From contig JALSQA010000021.1 in assembly GCA_026985685.1 (NCBI GenBank), positions 1-5,499 on the forward strand: a stretch of 5,499 bases of DNA, written 5' to 3'. The stretch is from Campylobacterales bacterium. Its GTDB lineage: Bacteria > Campylobacterota > Campylobacteria > Campylobacterales > QNZT01. A program made the position numbers and the translations under genes. Positions 1-4,649 of this stretch are shown here, one piece after another (the first letter of the stretch is position 1; the number at the start of each line of letters is the position of its first letter). The notes below the pieces were generated by a model. That model saw only the letters and a list, made by a program, of their open reading frames with translations, made no database searches and was not told the DNA's origin.

Positions 1-1
1 T

Positions 2-256
2 TTTACAATAGAAACAGATGATGAAAAAGCTCTTATTGATGATTTTACAAAGAGTTGTCATTTGAAAAAAGTTACTATTGCTAATCTTCCAAAAGAGGCA
101 CAAAAGACAGATAAAGAGATGGTAGATGTGATTAAAAAATCACCATTTATCTATTTGAGTGATGGTTATGATTTGATTAGTCCAGAAAATGGCAGAATGT
201 GTATACTCTTTCGTGATAAAACGAAATTCTATCTTTTTATCAACGGGAATTTATAA
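2..256 (+). CDS. 3' end of an unrecognised protein gene (5' end outside window)
   Basis: The frame is open from the left edge of the window to TAA at 254-256, giving 84 residues of a C-terminal region. A TTG at 62 could formally be a start, but it has no Shine-Dalgarno and the frame continues upstream of it, so I read this as a truncated gene, not a 64-residue protein. The visible part is soluble-looking and mixed in charge. It has an acidic, helix-like start, a central Lys/Glu-rich stretch and a hydrophobic, aromatic beta-like end (CILFRD, then FYLFINGNL). There is no cysteine motif, signal or membrane segment in view. I do not recognise the family. The next gene starts 9 nt after the stop with its own good ribosome site, so it probably heads or belongs to the same transcript as the small membrane proteins that follow. 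Confidence 0.6.
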   Translation, partial: FTIETDDEKALIDDFTKSCHLKKVTIANLPKEAQKTDKEMVDVIKKSPFIYLSDGYDLISPENGRMCILFRDKTKFYLFINGNL

Positions 257-265
257 GGAAAACAT

Positions 266-373
266 ATGACAGAATATGTTTATATAGGTATTATCATCTT
301 TTTTTTGTTGGCTTTAATAGTGATAGCAAAGGTAGAAGATGGTGAAGATATGGATCACAAGGAGGAAGATTAG
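266..373 (+). CDS. 35-residue single-pass membrane protein with acidic tail (copy 1 of a paralogous pair)
   Basis: ATG at 266 is preceded by AAGGAA (255-260) at 5-nt spacing, and the stop TAG (371-373) directly abuts the ATG of the next gene. The protein begins MTEYVYIGIII, has one hydrophobic segment at about residues 4-21, and ends in a short tail rich in Asp and Glu (AKVEDGEDMD, then KEED). This gives an N-out or N-in single helix with an acidic face. It has no signal-peptidase site or lipobox. It aligns without gaps to the 30-residue protein at 637-729 over 25 positions with 13 identities, including YxxIII, F-L, L, AK and DxED-D, so the two are paralogues. Small one-helix proteins like this are often accessory subunits of respiratory membrane complexes (CcoQ, CcoS and CydX are examples of the size class), but I see no signature that assigns it to one of those families. 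Function unknown; the gene itself is well supported. Confidence 0.75.
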   Translation: MTEYVYIGIIIFFLLALIVIAKVEDGEDMDHKEED

Positions 374-517
374 ATGAAAGGTTTTTTTATTTTTTTGAGT
401 ATTGTTTTTTTATTTTTAGGTGTGTATATATATTATAATGTTCAACATCCGACAGATACAATGATGGTTCGTAAAGGGGCACAATGGACTGTTTTAGAAC
501 ATAATATGAGTAAATAA
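374..517 (+). CDS. 47-residue single-pass membrane protein
   Basis: The ATG follows the preceding stop with no gap (TAGATG) and has a very strong Shine-Dalgarno, AAGGAGGA at 359-366, 7 nt upstream and inside the end of the previous gene. The two are therefore very probably co-translated. Residues 3-21 form one Phe/Ile/Leu/Tyr-rich helix with no charge. The remaining 26 residues are polar and contain VQHPTDTMMVRKGAQW, and the protein ends at MSK. The likely topology is an N-terminal anchor with a short globular or peripheral tail. Its helix is encoded by three runs of seven T (382-388, 390-396, 405-411), which makes the reading frame prone to slippage. After its TAA (515-517) the same frame stays open for another 47 codons. 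I do not recognise the family. By position it belongs with the neighbouring micro-proteins. Confidence 0.7.
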   Translation: MKGFFIFLSIVFLFLGVYIYYNVQHPTDTMMVRKGAQWTVLEHNMSK

Positions 518-661
518 ATATATCATATAAAAGCACTACTTTCTAAAACTCTTACTAAATTCATTTTTTCAAACTTACAAGAGAAAAATACATTTGTCGA
601 TATAGCTAATGAGGAAGTATTATATAAAGGATTGGAATGGCTTGGGCGTATGTGGCAATAA
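518..661 (+). other. 47-codon open stretch in frame behind the TAA of the 47-residue gene
   Basis: Directly after TAA at 515-517 the same frame runs on for 47 sense codons to TAA at 659-661. The translation looks protein-like: a Lys/Leu/Thr-rich helix, then FVDIANEEVLYKGLEWLGR. There is no ATG or GTG near its beginning, and the only TTG is near its end, so it has no start of its own. It may be the remains of a longer gene broken by a stop, a readthrough extension, or chance in AT-rich DNA. Its last 25 bases overlap the start of the 30-residue gene in a different frame. Confidence 0.25.
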
Positions 662-729
662 TAATAGTATTTTTAATAGGATTGGTGTTGGTAGCCAAAA
701 CAATGGATGACGAGGATATAGATAAATAA
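637..729 (+). CDS. 30-residue single-pass membrane protein with acidic tail (copy 2 of a paralogous pair)
   Basis: ATG at 637 has AAAGGA (626-631) 5 nt upstream and the frame closes with TAA at 727-729. The protein starts MAWAYVAIII, has one helix at about residues 3-20, then AKTMDDEDIDK. It is a shorter relative of the 35-residue protein at 266-373: the hydrophobic helix, the AK pair after it and the D-x-E-D-x-D tail align without gaps. The conserved pattern at two separate positions is the best evidence that such a tiny frame is a real gene. Function unknown. A role as a small subunit or regulator of a membrane complex is an inference from size, topology and clustering only. It is followed by a 119-nt gap holding the leader of the transporter gene. 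Confidence 0.7.
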   Translation: MAWAYVAIIIVFLIGLVLVAKTMDDEDIDK

Positions 730-737
730 CTATAACT

Positions 738-743
738 TATAAT
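738..743 (+). promoter_or_regulatory. Candidate -10 box for the transporter transcript
   Basis: A perfect TATAAT lies 9 nt after the stop of the 30-residue gene and about 105 nt before the transporter ATG. Transcription would begin near 749-751. No recognisable -35 hexamer sits at the expected distance (715-720 is GATATA), but Campylobacterota housekeeping promoters commonly lack a conserved -35. The surrounding DNA is AT-rich, so a chance match is possible. Confidence 0.4.
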
Positions 744-745
744 AA

Positions 746-810
746 AGAACATATGAAAAATATTTGATTAAAAATTAGGCAATAAATTGTAGTAAAAAGT
801 TTCATGTTCT
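746..810 (+). promoter_or_regulatory. Long-range bulged stem in the transporter leader
   Basis: AGAAC (746-750) can pair with GTTCT (806-810), and ATGAAA (753-758) with TTTCAT (800-805), leaving a 2-nt AT bulge (751-752) and a 41-nt internal region. The stem lies immediately before the SD hairpin at 817-845, so the two could form the aptamer-like and output parts of a structured leader. If transcription starts near 750, the outer five pairs would be partly lost, which weakens the RNA reading. An operator-like DNA inverted repeat is an alternative. Confidence 0.3.
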
Positions 811-816
811 GGTACT

Positions 817-845
817 ATCTCCTTAATAAAAAATTTTAAGGAGAT
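817..845 (+). promoter_or_regulatory. narK: Hairpin that sequesters the transporter's Shine-Dalgarno
   Basis: ATCTCCTTAA (817-826) and TTAAGGAGAT (836-845) are perfect complementary arms of 10 bp around a 9-nt A/T loop. The AAGGAG core (838-843), 5 nt before the ATG at 849, lies wholly within the 3' arm and is paired with CTCCTT. Folding would hide the ribosome site, so translation should depend on unfolding by temperature, a ligand, a protein or an upstream structure. ATTAGG (774-779) could compete for the anti-SD arm (CCTTAAT at 821-827, with one bulged T). A dimeric DNA-binding protein could also recognise the repeat. Confidence 0.55.
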
Positions 846-848
846 TTA

Positions 849-2132
849 ATGGCAGGCGGATTTAAAGCACTAAAAGGGCAGGGACATTTTCCTACTTTGT
901 TTATGGCATTTTTATATTTTGATATGAGCTTTATGGTGTGGACTATGTTGGGGCCACTTTCTACGGAGATTACGGAGGCATTGGCATCTCATGGTGAGAT
1001 AATTACAGCTGGACAAAAAGCAACTTTACTATCTTTACCAATTCTATCAGGTGCGATTTTAAGAATCATACTTGGATTTGGTGTAGATAAACTTGGTGCT
1101 AAGCTAACAGCTTTGATTTCACAGGCTATCGTGATTGGTTCACTTATTTTGGCATATATGCAAGGTGATAGTATCACTTACAACCAACTTCTTATAGTTG
1201 CTCTTGGTTTAGGTTTTGCAGGAGCTTCATTTGCTGTAGCATTACCACAGGCAGGGCAGTGGTATCCACCAAAACTCCAAGGTGTAGTTTTAGGAATTGC
1301 TGGTGCTGGAAATATCGGTGTTGTACTAGATTTTATCTTTGCTCCAAAGATTGCAGAAATTTGGGGTTGGGAGTCTGTATTTGGAGTAGGTGCAGCTATG
1401 GCAATAGTCGTATTTTTAGCTTATCTATTCTTGGCAAAAGATGCACCAGCTACAGTTTATAAAGCTAGACCAAAAAAAGTTTCTGATTATTTAAAACTTT
1501 TAAAAGATAAAGATACTTGGTGGTTCAACCTTTTTTACGCTATCAGTTTTGGTGGTTTTGTTGGATTTGCTGGATATATGAAAGTATATCTTATGAATAC
1601 ATATCAAGCAGACATGAGTTCATTTGGATTAAATGTTCTAAATGAGCCAAATGTTAAGGTAATAGCTGGTTATTTTGGTGCATTGACAATATTTGCAGGT
1701 GCAGTTTTGAGACCTGTTGGTGGAAATGTAGCTGATAAAATAGGTGGAGTAAAAGCTCTATACTTTTTCTATGGAGCAGTTGCTTTATTAGCTGCTATTT
1801 TAGCACTTGTTAAGCTACCATTTTTTGTAGCAATATTTGTTTTGTTTCTTATAATGGCAAATCTTGGTATGGCAAATGGTGCAGTTTTCCAACTAGTACC
1901 TCAAAGATTTGGTAAAGATATTGGTATTATGACTGGTATTGTTGGATGTGCCGGTGGACTTGGGGGAACTGCATTGATTAAAACTCTTGGATGGAGTAAA
2001 GGTGCATTTGATGGCTATACTGCTGGATTCTTAATCTTTGCTGCGGTTGTAATTGTTGCTATTGCAGGACTTAGTTTTGTAAAAACTAGATGGAGAACCA
2101 CTTGGGGAGTACAAGCTGGTGGTATGATATAA
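849..2132 (+). CDS. narK: NarK/NasA-family nitrate/nitrite transporter (MFS)
   Basis: This 427-residue protein has the size and pattern of a 12-helix major facilitator in the inner membrane. The start is fixed by TTAAGGAGA, 5 nt before ATG. Family features are: an Arg in helix 2 (R72) and another in the second half (R288), which match the two substrate-binding arginines of E. coli NarK; an MFS loop motif at 76-85 (GFGVDKLGAK); the first nitrate signature at about 149-161 (GIAGAGNIGVV); NGAVFQLVPQRF at 343-354; and the second glycine-rich signature at about 363-373 (GIVGCAGGLGG). NarK/NasA proteins import nitrate, export nitrite or exchange the two. Sequence alone does not tell assimilation from respiration. 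The kinase/phosphatase gene that follows is typical of assimilatory loci. Its leader can fold to hide the ribosome site, so post-transcriptional control is likely. Family assignment is strong; the exact symbol (narK or nasA) is a choice. Confidence 0.9.
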   Translation: MAGGFKALKGQGHFPTLFMAFLYFDMSFMVWTMLGPLSTEITEALASHGEIITAGQKATLLSLPILSGAILRIILGFGVDKLGAKLTALISQAIVIGSLILAYMQGDSITYNQLLIVALGLGFAGASFAVALPQAGQWYPPKLQGVVLGIAGAGNIGVVLDFIFAPKIAEIWGWESVFGVGAAMAIVVFLAYLFLAKDAPATVYKARPKKVSDYLKLLKDKDTWWFNLFYAISFGGFVGFAGYMKVYLMNTYQADMSSFGLNVLNEPNVKVIAGYFGALTIFAGAVLRPVGGNVADKIGGVKALYFFYGAVALLAAILALVKLPFFVAIFVLFLIMANLGMANGAVFQLVPQRFGKDIGIMTGIVGCAGGLGGTALIKTLGWSKGAFDGYTAGFLIFAAVVIVAIAGLSFVKTRWRTTWGVQAGGMI

Positions 2133-2133
2133 T
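2125..2133 (+). promoter_or_regulatory. Candidate extended -10 promoter at the kinase gene start (possible leaderless mRNA)
   Basis: TGATATAAT is a perfect extended -10 (TGN followed by TATAAT at 2128-2133), ending 6 nt before the kinase ATG at 2140. The expected start of transcription therefore falls on or beside the A of the ATG. The kinase gene has no Shine-Dalgarno in the preceding 20 bases, as would fit a leaderless message. The box overlaps the transporter's stop codon. Chance is possible, and there is no -35. Confidence 0.3.
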
Positions 2134-2139
2134 CATTTC

Positions 2140-3768
2140 ATGGCAAATATAAAAGTATCTGGATTTACTCTAGCAAAAGGAAAAGAACTCAAAGGCGATG
2201 ATGCCTTTGAGTTTAAACGCTCTGACGAAATTACTATTGCAATCTTATGTGATGGTGTAGGCAGTGCAGACTTTGGTGCACAAGCTGCACAGAGAGTCTG
2301 TAGTTATATGCTCACTAACTTAAAAAATAGACCACTCTCATGGAGTATGGAAAAATCTATTAAACACTTTATCAAAAATATCAATAATATTTTATATGTT
2401 GAATCTATTGAACAATATGACCGTGAAGAACTTGTAACAACACTGGCTCTTGTTGTGATAGAAGGAAATAGACTTTATGGTGCAAATGTTGGAGATAGCC
2501 GTATCTATTTATATAGAAGTTCACAATTAACACAACTTTCACAAGATCACCATGAAGAAGATGAGATGGAAGGTGTACTTTCTCAGGCAATTGGGATTAG
2601 TGCAGATGTTGATCCTTACTATTTTGAAAACAATATAAATCAAAATGATAAAATTTTATTGTGTAGTGATGGGCTTTATACGATCATGAATGAGGATATT
2701 TTAGCATCAAATATCAATGTAGGAGCACATGCCCTTGTAAAAAAAGCAAGTCTTTTGATGCAAGATAATTTACCTGATGATACAACTGCTGTGATAGTGG
2801 AGATTAATCAAACAGATCAATTTTGTTTACTGAAACAACAAAAATTAGATATTCCCGAACATCTCAAAGAGGGTGAGGTGATAGATGGATACAAACTCAA
2901 CAAAGCATTAGTTCAAAATGAACGAACTTGGGAGTGCGAACAACACGGACAAAAATATGTAATCAAATTTCCTCCCTATGAAGCTTTAGAAGATAAAAAG
3001 TTACTTGATCTTTTTGTTAAAGAAGCATGGAATGCCAAACGATTAAAGGCTGGTTTTTTCCCAAAAGCAGTTATTCCTAAAAACAGAACACAACGTTACT
3101 ATATCATGCAAAAGATTGAGGGTGATGAAATCAAAAAATACCTCAAAAGAAGACTTCTGTCAATAGATGAGGGTGTTCATTTAGCTATATTTTTATTACA
3201 TATGAGTCAGTTTTTATTGAAGTATGATTTAGTTCATGGAGATATCAAACCTGAAAATATTATACGTGCACAAAGAAAAGGAAAGACATATTTTAAGATG
3301 ATAGATTTTGGAAGTATTGTAGAGATATTTTCAATCAACTCTCTTGCTGGTACTCCTAGTTATCTAGCTCCTGAGAGATTTAAAGGACATAGCATTGATG
3401 AAAAAACAGAGATTTTTGCAATTGGTGTTACTCTTTATGAATCCCTTAGCGGAAAGTTACCTTTTGGAGAGATAGAGCCATTTCAAAAGCCTACATTTAA
3501 AGCACCAAAGCGTCTTTCAAAGTTAAATCCAAAAGTACCAAAGTGGTTAGAAAATATTATACACAAAGCTATATCACCTGATGAGAACAGACGTTATCAG
3601 CACTTTTCAGAGATGCTATATGATGTAGAGCATCCAGAAGTAGTTAAAGCATTTTATAATAAAAACACACCTATTTTAGAGCGTGATCCTATCATGACTT
3701 GTCGTGTTGGTTTTGTTGGGATGTTTATTTTAAATTTGGTTTTATTATATTTTTTGTTTGTAAAGTAG
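2140..3768 (+). CDS. Bifunctional PP2C phosphatase / Ser-Thr protein kinase with C-terminal membrane anchor
   Basis: This 542-residue protein has three parts. Residues 1-225 form a complete PP2C phosphatase with metal ligands in GDDAF (19-23), CDGVG (37-41), SDGL (176-179) and PDDTT (212-216), plus GDSR at 118-121. Residues 250-500 form a protein kinase: Lys in VIKF (K276), a likely helix-C Glu (E295), HGDIKPEN (366-373; catalytic D368, K370, N373), DFG (389-391) and APE (410-412). The glycine loop is poorly conserved, and HGD replaces HRD. Residues 522-541 form one hydrophobic helix that anchors the protein in the inner membrane with both enzymes in the cytoplasm. The phosphatase may reverse the kinase's own autophosphorylation or act on shared targets. 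The gene starts 7 nt after the transporter, without a clear Shine-Dalgarno. The transporter/phosphatase-kinase pairing recurs in nitrate assimilation loci (for example beside nasA and nirB in Pseudomonas). A role in controlling nitrate uptake or reduction is inferred. Confidence 0.92.
   Translation: MANIKVSGFTLAKGKELKGDDAFEFKRSDEITIAILCDGVGSADFGAQAAQRVCSYMLTNLKNRPLSWSMEKSIKHFIKNINNILYVESIEQYDREELVTTLALVVIEGNRLYGANVGDSRIYLYRSSQLTQLSQDHHEEDEMEGVLSQAIGISADVDPYYFENNINQNDKILLCSDGLYTIMNEDILASNINVGAHALVKKASLLMQDNLPDDTTAVIVEINQTDQFCLLKQQKLDIPEHLKEGEVIDGYKLNKALVQNERTWECEQHGQKYVIKFPPYEALEDKKLLDLFVKEAWNAKRLKAGFFPKAVIPKNRTQRYYIMQKIEGDEIKKYLKRRLLSIDEGVHLAIFLLHMSQFLLKYDLVHGDIKPENIIRAQRKGKTYFKMIDFGSIVEIFSINSLAGTPSYLAPERFKGHSIDEKTEIFAIGVTLYESLSGKLPFGEIEPFQKPTFKAPKRLSKLNPKVPKWLENIIHKAISPDENRRYQHFSEMLYDVEHPEVVKAFYNKNTPILERDPIMTCRVGFVGMFILNLVLLYFLFVK
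2185..2214 (+). other. Strong intragenic hairpin at codons 16-25 of the kinase gene
   Basis: AACTCAAAGGC (2186-2196) and GCCTTTGAGTT (2203-2213) are perfectly complementary over 11 bp around a 6-nt loop, with one further G-U pair (2185/2214). The hairpin begins 46 nt after the ATG and spans the first phosphatase metal motif. The codons used to build it include CTC, GGC, GCC and GAG, which end in C or G in an otherwise A/T-ending gene. There is no U-run, so it is not a standard terminator. It could stabilise or process the mRNA or slow ribosomes. Confidence 0.4.
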
Positions 3769-3769
3769 T

Positions 3770-3979
3770 TTATTCCAATGGTTTCTTAAATTGTTGAAGC
3801 CATTGAGAATTTTCTTCGATGACGTTACTTTGGTGTTTTAGAAGATTCAGTAAAATCGAATCTAATTCTTCTATGGTGAGATATTTTAAAACATAAGGAG
3901 CTATTTCCATTTTGCCATCATATGTTTTTAGTAACTCTTCGATCTCTTTTAACTTTTCTTCTTTTGTTTTTTCAGACAT
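3770..3979 (-). CDS. 69-residue acidic/helical protein of unknown function
   Basis: The frame could run up to an ATG at 4078, but that adds 33 residues inside the neighbouring adenylyltransferase gene. ATG at 3977-3979 lies 4 nt after that gene's stop and gives a protein with a clean amphipathic start, so I choose it. The protein is soluble and mostly helical. It starts MSEKTKEEKLKEIEELLKTY, has a central TIEELDSILLNLLKHQ helix and ends WLQQFKKPLE. There are no cysteines, signal or membrane segment. It does not end in Gly-Gly, so it is not an obvious ubiquitin-like partner for the adjacent E1-like enzyme. It is the last gene of the minus-strand operon and its stop is 1 nt from the stop of the convergent kinase gene. 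I do not recognise the family. Confidence 0.7.
   Translation of the reverse strand: MSEKTKEEKLKEIEELLKTYDGKMEIAPYVLKYLTIEELDSILLNLLKHQSNVIEENSQWLQQFKKPLE
3776..3805 (+). terminator. Candidate terminator-like hairpin for the kinase transcript
   Basis: CAATGGTTTC (3776-3785) pairs with GAAGCCATTG (3796-3805) over 10 bp with a 10-nt loop, beginning 8 nt after the kinase stop. One position is a G-U pair on the plus strand but an A-C mismatch on the minus strand, so the fold favours plus-strand RNA. A short T tract (3810-3813) follows after four bases, weaker than a classical terminator. The hairpin lies inside the coding end of the opposing 69-residue gene. Confidence 0.3.
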
Positions 3980-3983
3980 TGTA

Positions 3984-4649
3984 TCACTTTGGCATTGCAA
4001 ATTTTTGTGTGATGAGTTCACCACTATTATCGAAGTAAAGATAATACAATAAATCTTTTTTGATTTCAAGATCAACAAGATAGCGAAGTGCTAAATTTGC
4101 TTGCAAAGAAGCGATAAACATGACAATAGGGGCAGCGATACCTTCTGGTTTTTTGTCACTGATATTAAAAGCACTAAAATTACTTTCATCAAAAAAACAA
4201 ACTTGTCCATGAAATTCTTCAACTGAACCATATATCCAAGGAGTTTTTGTTTGTTTGGCATAGTTGTCTATCTTAGCACGAGTAGGGAGGTTATCTGTGG
4301 CATCTATGATTAAATCTACTTCATGGGCTTCTTTACTAAAAGATTCAAAATCATCTGTGAGTGTTTTTACATGAACAAAAGGAGATCTTTTTGTGATGAC
4401 ATTAGCAAGTGCCTGGCATTTGTATTGACCGATATCATTTTGTGTAAAAGCGATTTGTCTATGGATATTGTGTAGTTCAACTTTGTCAAAATCGACTAAT
4501 ATGATTTCTCCAATTCCACTACTTCCAAGTGCAATTCCCAAAGAACATCCAAGTCCACCACAACCGATAATGGCAATTTTCTTATTTTGGAGTGTGTTTT
4601 GTTTTTCTTCACCCCATAACTGGATTTGTCTATGGAAATATGCTTTCAT
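3984..4649 (-). CDS. Short ThiF/MoeB/HesA-family adenylyltransferase (E1-like)
   Basis: This 221-residue protein contains the nucleotide-binding core of E1-like enzymes: RQIQLWG near the N terminus (7-13), the P-loop-like GCGGLG (29-34), VDFD with D53, the NIHRQ block with N61 and R64, K77, and DATDNLPTR (116-124; D116 as the likely metal ligand). The family adenylates the C terminus of a ubiquitin-like sulfur carrier such as ThiS or MoaD. It is shorter than typical MoeB/ThiF (about 250 residues), lacks both CxxC zinc pairs, and has no Cys in the stretch after residue 151 where the usual catalytic Cys lies. It may thus only adenylate, or have another substrate. Its ATG overlaps the stop of the nitrilase-like gene (ATGA, 4 nt), implying translational coupling. 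No carrier protein gene is in view. Family is sure, substrate unknown. Confidence 0.85.
   Translation of the reverse strand: MKAYFHRQIQLWGEEKQNTLQNKKIAIIGCGGLGCSLGIALGSSGIGEIILVDFDKVELHNIHRQIAFTQNDIGQYKCQALANVITKRSPFVHVKTLTDDFESFSKEAHEVDLIIDATDNLPTRAKIDNYAKQTKTPWIYGSVEEFHGQVCFFDESNFSAFNISDKKPEGIAAPIVMFIASLQANLALRYLVDLEIKKDLLYYLYFDNSGELITQKFAMPK

Noticed and set aside
62..256. Complete 64-residue gene starting with TTG at 62
   Set aside because: The frame is open to the left edge, the TTG has no Shine-Dalgarno, and the sequence before it looks equally coding. It is better read as a truncated gene.
266..729. Assignment of the micro-proteins to CcoQ, CcoS or CydX
   Set aside because: They match in size and single helix only. 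The diagnostic residues of those families are absent and no oxidase gene is in view.
753..767. Four-codon ATG frame in the transporter leader as an upstream peptide
   Set aside because: It has no ribosome site and is too short to judge. It overlaps the proposed stem.
989..1177. 62-residue minus-strand frame within the transporter gene
   Set aside because: It lies antisense to well-conserved transporter helices, with no ribosome site and no recognisable protein.
1259..1462. 67-residue plus-strand frame within the transporter gene
   Set aside because: A shifted shadow of the transporter frame; Ser/Cys/Arg-rich composition is typical of out-of-frame translation.
2124..2136. ATGAT-ATA-ATCAT inverted repeat between transporter and kinase as a terminator
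   Set aside because: Five AT-rich pairs with a 3-nt loop are too weak, and there is no T-run. The same bases are better explained as a possible extended -10.
2405..2590. 61-residue minus-strand frame within the phosphatase domain
   Set aside because: Antisense to the conserved PP2C core, with His/Leu-rich shadow composition.
3980..4078. N-terminal extension of the small minus-strand protein to an ATG at 4078
   Set aside because: The extra 33 residues overlap the C-terminal coding region of the ThiF-like gene in another frame and have an unlike composition. The ATG at 3979 fits the operon spacing.
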